A stretch of 64,000 nucleotides of DNA from the NCBI GenBank assembly GCA_019112735.1, contig DXIS01000015.1:1-64000 (forward strand), written 5' to 3'. Positions 35,766-44,416 of the stretch are shown here, in pieces. A program made the position numbers and the translations under genes. Position 1 is the first letter of the stretch, and each line of letters starts with the position of its first letter. The stretch comes from Candidatus Mediterraneibacter guildfordensis. GTDB taxonomy: Bacteria; Bacillota; Clostridia; Lachnospirales; Lachnospiraceae. The notes beneath the pieces are model-generated. The model worked only from the letters and a program-made list of their open reading frames with translations. It was not told where the DNA came from and did not search any database.

Positions 35766-36989
35766 TCATCTCTCCTCTGATCCGGGCATCGTACATTCTT
35801 CCGAAGCCGTCACTTCCGCAGAATACCGCCCGTCTTTCACATAGATATATAGTTTCATCCCCGGTCTGGCCTGATCCGTACTCCTGATATTCTCCCCGTT
35901 TTCTGATGTTACATAGGAATATCCGCGGCTCAGTTTATCCAGCGGCGAGAGGCCTTTCATCTTCTCAATGCAGATCGCGAGCCGGTGCTTCTCCCGTTCC
36001 AGCCGGTTCTCCATCCGCTGGCGCAGCCGGGTCTCAAGCTCGGCGGCGTACTGCCGGTTCTCCAGCAGTTTCTGCCTGGGATGAGCGAATTTCAGACGCA
36101 TCCGGAGCTGCTCCAGGACGGAGCGCTCTGCTGATATCCTGAAGATCATGCGGTCTGCGAGTGCTTTCCGGTATCCGCTTATGCGCTCCAGTGCATCGCG
36201 GATGTCATACACCGCCAGTTCCGCTGCGGCTGACGGTGTCGGTGCACGCAGGTCCGCTGCAAAATCAGCGATCGTTGTATCGGTCTCGTGGCCCACGGCG
36301 GAAATGACCGGAACGCTGCATTCAAAGATGGCGCGGGCGACACATTCTTCATTGAACGCCCACAGATCTTCGATGCTCCCGCCGCCCCGCCCGACGATGA
36401 TCACATCCGGACGGAGTCTTTCCATCTCGCGGATCCCCCGGACGATGCTTTCCTTCGCCCCTTCGCCCTGCACCTGTGCAGGATACAGGATGATCTGGAC
36501 GCAGGGATTGCGCCTCTGTGCAATATTGATGATGTCCCGGACTGCGGCGCCGGTGGGCGCGGTAACGACCCCGAGGGTCCGGATATACCGGGGGATCGGA
36601 CGCTTGTATTCCGGGGCGAACAGACCCATCTCTTCCAGTTCTTTTTTCAGCGCCTCGTATTTTTCATAAAGCGCCCCCTGGCCGTCCCGTATGATCTCCC
36701 GCGCATAGAGCTGATACTGGCCGCTGCGCTCATAGACGCTGACCGACCCGAGCACGATGACCTGCTGGCCGTCCGCAAGACGGAAGGACAGTCCGGTCCG
36801 GTTTCCGGCGAACATCACACAGGCGATGGTTCCGGATTCATCTTTTAACGAAAAATAGAGATGTCCGGATGTATGGTATTTACAGTTTGACACCTCGCCT
36901 TTTACATACAGACGGTTCAGCATGAAATCCTGTGCAAACATGTTTTTAATATAGGAATTCACCTGTCTGACCGTATAGACATTTTTCAT
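35766..36989 (-). CDS. xseA: Exodeoxyribonuclease VII large subunit
   Basis: A 407-residue catalytic subunit. An N-terminal OB-fold (VKGEVSNCKYHTSGHLYFSLKD) is followed by the nuclease domain with GVVTAPTGAAVRDI, VGRGGGSIEDLWAF and SAVGHETDTTIADF, then a coiled-coil and the C-terminal GYSYV segment. The start is 2 nt after nusB, with CAGGAG in the nusB end as RBS. Confidence 0.96.
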   Translation of the reverse strand: MKNVYTVRQVNSYIKNMFAQDFMLNRLYVKGEVSNCKYHTSGHLYFSLKDESGTIACVMFAGNRTGLSFRLADGQQVIVLGSVSVYERSGQYQLYAREIIRDGQGALYEKYEALKKELEEMGLFAPEYKRPIPRYIRTLGVVTAPTGAAVRDIINIAQRRNPCVQIILYPAQVQGEGAKESIVRGIREMERLRPDVIIVGRGGGSIEDLWAFNEECVARAIFECSVPVISAVGHETDTTIADFAADLRAPTPSAAAELAVYDIRDALERISGYRKALADRMIFRISAERSVLEQLRMRLKFAHPRQKLLENRQYAAELETRLRQRMENRLEREKHRLAICIEKMKGLSPLDKLSRGYSYVTSENGENIRSTDQARPGMKLYIYVKDGRYSAEVTASEECTMPGSEER

Positions 36990-36991
36990 AT

Positions 36992-37399
36992 TCAGGACTC
37001 CTGACGTGCAAGTTTCCCAAGTACGCCGTTGACGAAAGATGAGCTGCTGTCGCCGCCGAACCGCTTCGCCAGTTCGACCGCCTCATTGATGGCAACGCCT
37101 TCCGGCACGTCGTCATCCCAGCGCATCTCATAAACGGCAAGGCGCAGGATCGTCAGATCCACCTTGTTCATCCGGGTTGTCTTCCACCCTTCCGCTGTCT
37201 GATCAAGGAGTTCATCGATCTCCGGGACGCGGGCTGCGACCGCTTCGTATTTTGAACGGATATAGTCCTTATCTTTGTCTCTTGCATTTTCAAGGTCTTC
37301 GAAATAATATTTCAGATGTTCCGGCATTTCCGAAGCATCGTTGAATTCAATCTGGAAAAGCATTTTAAATACATGCTCTCTCAGTTCAGAACGCATCAT
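36992..37399 (-). CDS. nusB: Transcription antitermination factor NusB
   Basis: A 135-residue all-helical protein. REHVFKMLFQIEF and the C-terminal LRLAVYEMRWDDDVPEGVAINEAVELAKRFGG (in parts) are diagnostic. NusB with S10 (NusE) binds boxA RNA to prevent premature termination in rRNA operons. Two adjacent ATGs (37399, 37396) follow AAGGAG; the first is taken. Its mRNA leader begins with a terminator-like hairpin (see 37443-37493). Confidence 0.93.
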   Translation of the reverse strand: MMRSELREHVFKMLFQIEFNDASEMPEHLKYYFEDLENARDKDKDYIRSKYEAVAARVPEIDELLDQTAEGWKTTRMNKVDLTILRLAVYEMRWDDDVPEGVAINEAVELAKRFGGDSSSSFVNGVLGKLARQES

Positions 37400-37442
37400 A
37401 ATGTATGTCTCCTTATGTTTTGTAACCAGATATATAGAAAAA

Positions 37443-37493
37443 GGATGTCTTACGACATCCCCTATTATACAACACACTCTGTACGCTTGGCAA
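37443..37493 (-). promoter_or_regulatory. nusB-operon promoter with hairpin at the transcript 5' end
   Basis: TTGCCA (37488-37493), an 18-bp spacer and TATAAT (37464-37469) are followed almost at once by a perfect GGATGTC/GACATCC stem with a GTAA loop and TTTTTC. The same hairpin could terminate the upstream asp23-type gene and attenuate or stabilise the nusB transcript. Confidence 0.55.
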
Positions 37494-37508
37494 TATCGCC
37501 GGTACGGA

Positions 37509-37892
37509 TCAGTCCTGCCTGTCCATCTCTACGCCGGCAACCTTGATATTGACGTCCGCTACTTCAAGTCCTGTCATATTCTCTACAGCATTTTTAACCT
37601 TGTCCTGTACTTTTGCAGTTACGTCCATGATGCTGTAATTATATTTGATGTTCAGTGCAAGCGATACAGTGACCACGCCTTCAAGCACATCGACCTTTAC
37701 GCCTTTTGACAGATTCTTGATCCCGAGCTTGCCGATCACTTCGTTCGTGATGTTGCCGGCCATGGATGCGACTCCGTCGACTTCCGTGGCTGCCAGCGCG
37801 GCAATGATAGCCACCACTTCATCTGCGATCTTGACTTCGCCCAGACTCTCGTCATTCTGAAGCGTGTAAGTATTTCTCTCGTCCTTTGCCAT
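37509..37892 (-). CDS. Asp23/Gls24 family protein (YqhY-like)
   Basis: A 127-residue Asp23 domain protein: GEVKIADEVVAIIAALAATEVDGVASM, read in its two halves, and the C-terminal VDVLEGVVTVSLALNIKYN are typical. In Bacillus, YqhY sits next to nusB and acetyl-CoA carboxylase genes and influences malonyl-CoA production. The ATG at 37892 has GGGAGG 8 nt upstream; a TTG two codons earlier is less well placed. It has its own promoter. Confidence 0.9.
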   Translation of the reverse strand: MAKDERNTYTLQNDESLGEVKIADEVVAIIAALAATEVDGVASMAGNITNEVIGKLGIKNLSKGVKVDVLEGVVTVSLALNIKYNYSIMDVTAKVQDKVKNAVENMTGLEVADVNIKVAGVEMDRQD

Positions 37893-37928
37893 ATTCAAAA
37901 CCTCCCGTTTTGTCTGATCTCTCTCCCC

Positions 37929-37956
37929 ATTATATCAAATATCGAAAGATTTGCAA
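37929..37956 (-). promoter_or_regulatory. Promoter of the Asp23-family gene
   Basis: TTGCAA (37951-37956), a 16-bp spacer and TATAAT (37929-37934), 37 bp before the start. Confidence 0.65.
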
Positions 37957-37966
37957 ACAAAAACCT

Positions 37967-39559
37967 TTATGAACGGCCGAATTCGGAAAGGATCAGTCCG
38001 TCGTTGCGCTCCTGTGTCATCCGGATGCTCCATTCGTGGACGAACAGGAGGAGCGGGCGGTCTTTCAGATCCTTGATCTTCTTCATATCGGATGTTCCGC
38101 TGACATGATCCAGATCGATGTTCTCGTTCTCGATCCAGCGGATATGCTCGTACGGCAGGTTCTCCAGGATGATCTCCACATTGTATTCATTCTGCAGGCG
38201 GTATTTGAGCACGTCGAACTGCAGCACGCCGACAACGCCGACGATGATCTCCTCCATGCCGGTATTGTATTCCTGGAAGATCTGGATCGCGCCTTCCTGC
38301 GCGATCTGGTTGATGCCTTTGACAAACTGCTTCCGTTTCATCGTATCCACCTGGCGCACACGGGCAAAATGCTCCGGCGCGAAAGTCGGGATGCCCTCGT
38401 AGGCAAACTTTTCTTTCGAGGTGGTCAGGGTGTCCCCGATGGAGAAAATACCCGGATCAAATACGCCGATCACATCGCCTGCATAAGCCTTGTCAATGAT
38501 CTTCCGCTCGCTCGCCATCATCTGCTGAGGCTGGGAGAGACGGACGTCTTTGCCGCCCTGCACGTGGTATACGGTCATCCCTGCATCAAATTCCCCGGAA
38601 CAGATCCGCATAAATGCGATCCGATCCCGGTGGGCTTTGTTCATATTCGCCTGGATCTTGAATACAAAGGCGGAGAAATTCTCTTCTTTCATCGGATCGA
38701 TCTCCCCGTGGTCCGACATGCGCGGAAGCGGTGAAGTCGTCATGGTGAGGAAATGCTGCAGGAATGTCTCCACGCCGAAGTTGGTCAGCGCCGAACCGAA
38801 AAATACAGGGGAAAGCTTTCCCTGATCGACCAGATCCTGGTCAAATTCCGCCGAAGCGCCGTCCAGCAGTTCGATCTCCTCTTCGAGCAGCGCCTTCGCA
38901 TCTTCGCCGATCAGTTCTGCGGCTTCCGGGCTGTCGACCGCCACTTTCTTTACTTCACCCATGGACGTTCCTTTTCTTGTATCCGAGAAAAGATCCACTT
39001 CCCGTTCCTTCCGGTTGTAAACACCCTTAAACGCTTTACCGGATCCGATCGGCCAGTTTACCGGACAGGTGGGGATCCCAAGCTCCTTCTCGATATCATC
39101 AAGAAGATCGAATGTATCCTTCGCATCCCGGTCCATTTTGTTAATGAATGTGAAGATCGGGATATGGCGCATGGCGCAGACTTTGAAAAGTTTTCTTGTC
39201 TGCGCCTCCACGCCCTTTGAAGCGTCGATGACCATGACCGCCGAATCGGCCGCCATCAGCGTACGGTACGTATCCTCCGAGAAGTCCTGATGTCCCGGCG
39301 TATCCAGGATATTGATGCAGTATCCGTCATAATTGAACTGGAGGACCGACGACGTAACGGAGATACCTCTCTCCTTCTCGATCTCCATCCAGTCGGACAC
39401 GGCATGTTTTGCCGTCGCCTTGCCTTTTACCGATCCGGCTGTATTGATAACCCCTCCGTAGAGAAGGAATTTCTCTGTCAGTGTAGTCTTACCGGCATCC
39501 GGATGTGAGATAATGGCAAAGGTTCTTCTTTTTTTAATTTCGTTCTTTATATCAGACAT
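37967..39559 (-). CDS. prfC: Peptide chain release factor 3
   Basis: A 530-residue translational GTPase. G1 SHPDAGKTTLTEK, G3 DTPGHQDF, G4 NKMD and the switch segment ERGISVTSSVLQF are intact. It removes RF1/RF2 from the ribosome after peptide release. GGGGGT lies 6 nt before the ATG. It is a single gene with its own promoter. RF3 is not universal, so its presence is a real lineage trait. Confidence 0.96.
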   Translation of the reverse strand: MSDIKNEIKKRRTFAIISHPDAGKTTLTEKFLLYGGVINTAGSVKGKATAKHAVSDWMEIEKERGISVTSSVLQFNYDGYCINILDTPGHQDFSEDTYRTLMAADSAVMVIDASKGVEAQTRKLFKVCAMRHIPIFTFINKMDRDAKDTFDLLDDIEKELGIPTCPVNWPIGSGKAFKGVYNRKEREVDLFSDTRKGTSMGEVKKVAVDSPEAAELIGEDAKALLEEEIELLDGASAEFDQDLVDQGKLSPVFFGSALTNFGVETFLQHFLTMTTSPLPRMSDHGEIDPMKEENFSAFVFKIQANMNKAHRDRIAFMRICSGEFDAGMTVYHVQGGKDVRLSQPQQMMASERKIIDKAYAGDVIGVFDPGIFSIGDTLTTSKEKFAYEGIPTFAPEHFARVRQVDTMKRKQFVKGINQIAQEGAIQIFQEYNTGMEEIIVGVVGVLQFDVLKYRLQNEYNVEIILENLPYEHIRWIENENIDLDHVSGTSDMKKIKDLKDRPLLLFVHEWSIRMTQERNDGLILSEFGRS

Positions 39560-39576
39560 AATTTACCCCCGATGTA

Positions 39577-39638
39577 TGGCCTCTCCTGACCGGAGAGGAC
39601 GCCTTTGCTATTATACTCACTTTTTATAGCCGGTGCAA
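39577..39638 (-). promoter_or_regulatory. prfC promoter and leader hairpin
   Basis: TTGCAC (39633-39638), a 17-bp spacer and TATAAT (39610-39615). The leader then contains a perfect CCTCTCC/GGAGAGG stem with a GTCA-type loop at 39577-39597 that ends about 18 nt before the start codon, without a U-run. It is probably an mRNA-stabilising hairpin. Confidence 0.6.
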
Positions 39639-39665
39639 TACATATTTTTCCGCCGGTCGCAGGAA

Positions 39666-40304
39666 TTATTCCTGAGCCGCCGGTTCCTGTTCGCGTATCG
39701 GGGTGATCACGATATTCTGCGGTTCGATCTCAGTCTTGCGGGTGACGATATCCTCGATCTGGGCGCGGTTCGCATCTGTCAGCTCATCGGATTTCACCAC
39801 AATGTCGGCCGAATCAGAATCCAGATTAACAACGGCCTCGGAGAATCCCTTCGACGCCATCAGCGTCTCGATGGCCGCCTCCTGTTCCGATATCTCCGTC
39901 ATATGGACCAGCTGGTCCACGGCGCTTTGCTTTTCCTCGTCGCTGAGATTTGCGTTGTCGATGATGCCCTGAAGTGTTTCTTTGTTCTCCGCCCGCACCT
40001 GTTCCCGCGTGACTTTGGCCTGGGCCACAGTCGCCGCCGCGGTCCCGCTGGTGAGCACCGCTTCTCCCGGCGTCCCTTCAACTTCAGAATCCAGGCTTTC
40101 AATATCTTCCGTGGAGCTTTCGATGTCCTCCTCTGAAATATCAAGCAGTTCCTGACCTGCAAGCTCTGCATTTGCTTCCGCCGCACTGTCCTCTTCACCG
40201 AACAGCACGCCCGAATAATTCAGGTATCCGGCGACGGCGATCATAACCGCAAGGGTGGCAATAATGATCTGATTCTTTTTCAACAGCCGTTTCACTCTTT
40301 TCAC
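39666..40304 (-). CDS. spoIIIAH: Stage III sporulation protein AH
   Basis: A 212-residue protein with one N-terminal membrane helix (residues 11-28), an acidic Glu/Ala/Ser-rich spacer, and a C-terminal YscJ-like ring-forming domain (TEISEQEAAIETLMASKGFSEAVV, in parts, and DIVVKSDELTDANRAQIEDIV). It pairs with forespore SpoIIQ to join the two membranes around the forespore. It is the last gene of the spoIIIA operon. The start is GTG at 40304 or the second GTG two codons on; AGGAGG is close to the first. Confidence 0.92.
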   Translation of the reverse strand: MKRVKRLLKKNQIIIATLAVMIAVAGYLNYSGVLFGEEDSAAEANAELAGQELLDISEEDIESSTEDIESLDSEVEGTPGEAVLTSGTAAATVAQAKVTREQVRAENKETLQGIIDNANLSDEEKQSAVDQLVHMTEISEQEAAIETLMASKGFSEAVVNLDSDSADIVVKSDELTDANRAQIEDIVTRKTEIEPQNIVITPIREQEPAAQE

Positions 40305-40321
40305 ATCCTCCTTTTTATGTA

Positions 40322-40864
40322 TCAGGCATGTTTCATTATTTTTATCTTATGCGCCTCCACATCAAATAATGCCTGGACGGCTTCGGTTATCTCCTGCCGC
40401 ACGACCGGGCTGCCGCCGCCTTCTGCGATCACCGCCACACCCTCGATCCCGGGACTCAGTTCCGTGTTTACATAGGGTTCGGATGAACCGTCGGCATTCT
40501 GCCGGTAGACGCTGGTCTCTTCTGCGGCATCATCCCTGGTCGACCGTTCATCCTTTTCAACGATCTTCCGGTTCCCGGATTTCAGAGTGATCATCACTTC
40601 CACTTCGCCGACGCCCTCTACCCGGCTCAGGATCCCGGCAATCTCTTTTTCCAGATCATCAGCGTATTTCTGAAGGTCCGTGTTTTCATTCATGACCGAG
40701 GCGGATCCGTCTTCACTCTCATCCGCTGACGGCTTGGACCGGACGTCCGGGAATGTGACGACCAGAAGCAGGATCCCGGCAAGGAGGATCAGGAGCAGGT
40801 GGTTCTTTTTCGGAAGTTGTTCGCCAGAGCGGAGCTTCCTGAGCCATTCATTCAAATATCCCAT
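40322..40864 (-). CDS. spoIIIAG: Stage III sporulation protein AG
   Basis: A 180-residue protein with a membrane helix at about 22-40 and a periplasmic-type ring domain (ILSRVEGVGEVEVMITL ... ELSPGIEGVAVIAEGGGSP, in parts). SpoIIIAG forms a large 30-subunit ring in the mother-cell part of the feeding-tube channel. Its start overlaps the spoIIIAF stop by 17 nt. Confidence 0.92.
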   Translation of the reverse strand: MGYLNEWLRKLRSGEQLPKKNHLLLILLAGILLLVVTFPDVRSKPSADESEDGSASVMNENTDLQKYADDLEKEIAGILSRVEGVGEVEVMITLKSGNRKIVEKDERSTRDDAAEETSVYRQNADGSSEPYVNTELSPGIEGVAVIAEGGGSPVVRQEITEAVQALFDVEAHKIKIMKHA

Positions 40865-41093
40865 CTCCGGTTACGGCCTCCTCTCTGATCATGTTCTGGT
40901 GACAGATCGCTTCAAACCGGCGGGCCATGCCGGACAGTTCCAGGATCGGCTCCGCCAGCAGGAGGATCAGGATCAGCCCGGTAAAGAACCGGATATATTT
41001 CCGGTAATCTTTTCCCGGCACTGCGTGGAGTACAGCCGCAGAAACGATCAGAAATACGGCAATGTCCCGGATCCACTCTCCGATCATATCCAT
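40848..41093 (-). CDS. spoIIIAF: Stage III sporulation protein AF, short form
   Basis: An 81-residue protein with two membrane helices (about 9-25 and 33-50) and the YIRFFTGLILILLLAEPIL segment typical of SpoIIIAF. Bacillus SpoIIIAF has about 200 residues with a soluble C-terminal ring domain that is missing here. No frameshift is apparent: spoIIIAG starts inside its end. RBS GGGGGAGAAG. It is assigned by position and the helix pair. Confidence 0.8.
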   Translation of the reverse strand: MDMIGEWIRDIAVFLIVSAAVLHAVPGKDYRKYIRFFTGLILILLLAEPILELSGMARRFEAICHQNMIREEAVTGDGIFE

Positions 41094-41131
41094 CCTGCTT
41101 CTCCCCCTTTCCTCTCTATATTATTATTCTG

Positions 41132-42295
41132 TCATGATGTAAAAGAGGCCGTGACGGCAATCGTTATGAGAAATAACGCGCCGGCGGTAAACAGGATCCG
41201 CACAAGCAGTTCATATCCCTCGCTGACGCCCCGGATACAGGAGATGATCCGTTTGTCCGACACCGGCTGGACAAGGGCGGCGGCCAGTTTGTACATCAGC
41301 GCCGTTATAACCATCTGAAGAAGCGGTGTGGCGCAGATGACCAGGGCGACCACCGCGCCGGCCATCCCGATCCCGTTCTTTATAAGGATCACTGTCCCGG
41401 TAAGGATCTCCGCCGTCCCGCCCATGAGATCGCCCACCCAGGGCACGGCCTCGGCGGTCCGGGTAAGGGTGCTCCGTTTTACCGAATCAACGGCCGGGGC
41501 CAGAAGCCCCTGGATGATATTGATCCCCGCCACACAGGCCAGCAGGCCGTGGAGCGCCCAGGTCACGGCTTTGCGGATCAGTCCGGCCAGTTCTGAGAGG
41601 AAATCTTCTTCGATCAGGCTGCCGAGCACGCAGATCATCACATAGATATTTACGGCCGGGAGCAGGATATGTATGATAATAAGTTCTACGATGTAGATCA
41701 GGAACAGGATCAGATTGTAGAAAACGAGAGCGGCAGCGCTTCCGGAGGCAAATGCCATGGCCATAAAATATGCAGGCGCCAGTGCCCGGATAAATTCCGT
41801 GAGCAGGCCCATCTTCTCTTCCAGTCCGGATACCGCCGTCTGAAACGCCGTCAGGCACAGGGTGATGAGCAGCATATAGATCACGTAGAAACTGATATCC
41901 GATATCTGACGGTTCTGAAATGCATCCGCAAAATTGCTGAACACAGCCGCCACGAGCGCCGCCAGTATGATATAGACAATGGTTTTCCGGTTATAGAGGA
42001 AGTCATAGGCGATCCGGTCTTTCAGAAATTGTGCCGTCATATCCCCGGCGTCATCGATCCCGCCGGATATAAGGGATGAAACGATGTCGCTGAATGTAAC
42101 CTTCTCCCCGGGGAACATTTCCCGTAAACTGCTGTCCAGTTCTGAAAAATCAAATTCCGAAAGGATCTCCGTCTTCATGGCTTCAGCGATCTCGTCAGGC
42201 TCCTCTTCCGCCGCCTCGGTGATCCGTGCGCCTGCAAAGAACACTACGACCACCAGCGCAAAGACCAGGGCAATAATTCCTCTTCGCTCCCTCAT
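41132..42295 (-). CDS. spoIIIAE: Stage III sporulation protein AE
   Basis: A 387-residue polytopic membrane protein with a signal-like N-terminus (residues 8-28), an external acidic segment to about 105, then seven to eight helices. VPWVGDLMGGTAEILTG, the paired helices and the position identify SpoIIIAE, a core channel component. ATGA overlap with spoIIIAD. Confidence 0.93.
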   Translation of the reverse strand: MRERRGIIALVFALVVVVFFAGARITEAAEEEPDEIAEAMKTEILSEFDFSELDSSLREMFPGEKVTFSDIVSSLISGGIDDAGDMTAQFLKDRIAYDFLYNRKTIVYIILAALVAAVFSNFADAFQNRQISDISFYVIYMLLITLCLTAFQTAVSGLEEKMGLLTEFIRALAPAYFMAMAFASGSAAALVFYNLILFLIYIVELIIIHILLPAVNIYVMICVLGSLIEEDFLSELAGLIRKAVTWALHGLLACVAGINIIQGLLAPAVDSVKRSTLTRTAEAVPWVGDLMGGTAEILTGTVILIKNGIGMAGAVVALVICATPLLQMVITALMYKLAAALVQPVSDKRIISCIRGVSEGYELLVRILFTAGALFLITIAVTASFTS

Positions 42296-42681
42296 GACAG
42301 GAACTCCTGTATGGTCTCAAGAAGGGCAAGGAGCACCGGCATCCCCAGAGACAGGATGGTCAGCTTCCCGAATAGTTCGACCTGCCCGGCCAGCGTCTGG
42401 CACCCTGCATCCCTGCATATGCCGGATGTGAATTCTGCGATGCACGTGATGCCGATCATTTTCAGCATGACATACAGATATCCTGTATCCAGCCGCAGCC
42501 AGGACAGGATCTGTCCCACCGTATCGGTAAAATAACCAAGCCGTTCAACAATAAATGAAAAAAGCAGCAGTCCTGCGGCGATGCAGGCACAGGTCGCGTA
42601 TTCTGCCCTGCCGCTGCTTTTCATCTGGACTGCAAGTACCGCTCCGATCACCGCGATCATCCCGATCTGGATCATACTCAT
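42292..42681 (-). CDS. spoIIIAD: Stage III sporulation protein AD
   Basis: A 129-residue membrane protein with about four helices. MIGITCIAEFTSGICRDAG is the family signature. With SpoIIIAC it resembles a type III secretion export component in size and layout. RBS GGGGAG. It overlaps spoIIIAE by 4 nt. Confidence 0.92.
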   Translation of the reverse strand: MSMIQIGMIAVIGAVLAVQMKSSGRAEYATCACIAAGLLLFSFIVERLGYFTDTVGQILSWLRLDTGYLYVMLKMIGITCIAEFTSGICRDAGCQTLAGQVELFGKLTILSLGMPVLLALLETIQEFLS

Positions 42682-42712
42682 ACCACTTTCTCCCCTCTCC
42701 TGTGACTGACCT

Positions 42713-42907
42713 TTACAGTGCGAAAAGCCGCTGGATCGTCAGGAACAGATCGTAGATATAAGGAAGGACCCAGGAAAGTACCAGGATCAGTCCGGCCAGG
42801 CTTGCCAGAAACGCCTGTTCTTCCCGTCCGCTGTGCTTGAGCACCTGCCCGAGAACGGATACAAGGATCCCCACTGCCGCGATCCGAAAGATAAGGTTGA
42901 TATCCAT
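42713..42907 (-). CDS. spoIIIAC: Stage III sporulation protein AC
   Basis: A 64-residue protein of two membrane helices: LIFRIAAVGILVSVLGQVL and FLASLAGLILVLSWVLPYI. This is the complete SpoIIIAC family. RBS AGGAGG. It lies between spoIIIAB and spoIIIAD. Confidence 0.93.
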   Translation of the reverse strand: MDINLIFRIAAVGILVSVLGQVLKHSGREEQAFLASLAGLILVLSWVLPYIYDLFLTIQRLFAL

Positions 42908-42920
42908 ACATCCTCCTGTA

Positions 42921-43439
42921 TCAGAGCAGAAGGACGATCAGGAACAGACCGCTCATTACGCCGAGCCACCGCCCGATCCGGATCCTGGAAGCCAGTCCTT
43001 CCCTCTGTTTTTCAATCTCAAGATCCATCCGGTTCAGATACAGCTGAAGGGTGTGATTCAGTGTATCTTTCTCCAGGCTGCCGAGGAACGTACCGGCCTC
43101 CTTGAGAAGGACGGAATGGACCTCTTTTAAGTCCAGCCGGTCCAGATACCGGTCCACACATTTATTCCAGATCCTGGAGAAGCTGCTTTCCGACCGGTCC
43201 GACAGTGCGCGTGCCGTCTCCCGGAGCCATTTCCGGTAAGGTTGCCGGATGCGGCCGGACACTTCGGACAGGACTTCCGGAAGGGGCGCATGGGCGTAGT
43301 TGATCTCTCCCCGGATCAGGCTGACCGTATAGCGGAGATACCGGAGCTTTGCAATATAATCATTCAGTTCTTTGCAGTACACATATCCGGCGCCGCATGT
43401 GGCGGTCAGGATGAGGATCCCGCCGATCACCCGTTCCAT
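42921..43439 (-). CDS. spoIIIAB: Stage III sporulation protein AB
   Basis: A 172-residue protein with a helix at each end (1-20 and 153-171) and a helical soluble centre. LRYLRYTVSLIRGEINYAHAP and the final GVMSGLFLIVLLL match SpoIIIAB, which resembles type II secretion GspF. It overlaps spoIIIAA by 13 nt. Confidence 0.92.
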   Translation of the reverse strand: MERVIGGILILTATCGAGYVYCKELNDYIAKLRYLRYTVSLIRGEINYAHAPLPEVLSEVSGRIRQPYRKWLRETARALSDRSESSFSRIWNKCVDRYLDRLDLKEVHSVLLKEAGTFLGSLEKDTLNHTLQLYLNRMDLEIEKQREGLASRIRIGRWLGVMSGLFLIVLLL

Positions 43440-44368
43440 AACGATCTCCCCCGCCCGTCATAGATTTCCCGTATCCTTCCGGGATGCTCATCGCATCCGA
43501 GTACCACATACCGCTCAAACACCCGCTTCCGGATCAGGTCGCCCAGCGCCGGCTTCCTGAGCGCTTCATCCATATCCATGCCGTGGACGCTTGCGATCAG
43601 CCGGCATCCGCACTGCATGGCGTATTCCACCGCCTGCACATCCTCCCGGGAGCCGATCTCGTCAACGGCGATCACCTGGGGCGCCATCGAGCGGATCAGC
43701 ATGAGCATGCCGGCCGCTTTCGGACAACAGTCCAGGATGTCGGTCCGTTTGCCCAGATGGTTCCGCGGGATGCCCATATAGCAGCCGCCCAGTTCCGACC
43801 GTTCGTCAACGACGCCGACGGAGCACCCCTCTATGTACTCATTTCCGTCAGAGATCTGGCGGATGAGATCCCGGATCATGGTCGTCTTCCCGCATCCCGG
43901 CGGTGAGATCAGAAGCGTATGGCAGATCCGGCCGTCCTGGACAATATACGGGATCAGCGGATCCGCACAGCCGATCACCTCATGCGACACACGGATATTG
44001 ACGGATGATATGTGCTGAACATTTTTCACTTTTTCCTGTTCCGTGATCACCTTTCCAGCCACACCGACCCTGTGCCCTCCTTCTATCGTTACAAATCCGT
44101 GCTTCAGTTCCTCTGAATATGCGTAGAGGGAGTAATGGCTGATATAGTCCATTGTCTCCCTCATTTCTTCTTTCGTAACAATATGCGGCTGTTGTACGGC
44201 CGGCAGGATCTGCTCCCGTCCGTCATAGCGGATCATCAGCGGCTGTCCGGTACGCATGCGGATCTCTTCCAGCCGGTCGTCATCGGCGGCTGCATGCCGG
44301 ACCATGTTCCGGATGCCCGCTGCAAGGGCATCGTATACCTGATGTCTGCAGTTCTCTCTTTTCTCCAT
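43427..44368 (-). CDS. spoIIIAA: Stage III sporulation protein AA (ATPase)
   Basis: A 313-residue ATPase related to type II/IV secretion ATPases. Walker A SPPGCGKTTMIRDLIR, the VVDERSELGGCYMG segment and Walker B VIAVDEIGSREDV are intact. It powers the mother cell-forespore channel. The ATG at 44368 has AAAGAGGT upstream; the longer frame lacks a ribosome site. It is the first gene of the spoIIIA operon, behind a sigma-E-like promoter. Confidence 0.95.
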   Translation of the reverse strand: MEKRENCRHQVYDALAAGIRNMVRHAAADDDRLEEIRMRTGQPLMIRYDGREQILPAVQQPHIVTKEEMRETMDYISHYSLYAYSEELKHGFVTIEGGHRVGVAGKVITEQEKVKNVQHISSVNIRVSHEVIGCADPLIPYIVQDGRICHTLLISPPGCGKTTMIRDLIRQISDGNEYIEGCSVGVVDERSELGGCYMGIPRNHLGKRTDILDCCPKAAGMLMLIRSMAPQVIAVDEIGSREDVQAVEYAMQCGCRLIASVHGMDMDEALRKPALGDLIRKRVFERYVVLGCDEHPGRIREIYDGRGRSLWNG

Positions 44369-44387
44369 CTTGTCCACCTCTTTACAC

Positions 44388-44416
44388 AATATATGAGGCG
44401 GTTTATAAATTATGAC
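44388..44416 (-). promoter_or_regulatory. Sigma-E-like promoter of the spoIIIA operon
   Basis: In the 48-bp gap after miaB, GTCATAA (44410-44416) and TCATATATT (44388-44396) with 13-bp spacing approximate the sigma-E elements (KMATATT, GCATACAMT). The spoIIIA operon is under sigma-E in Bacillus. The match is partial. Confidence 0.45.
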
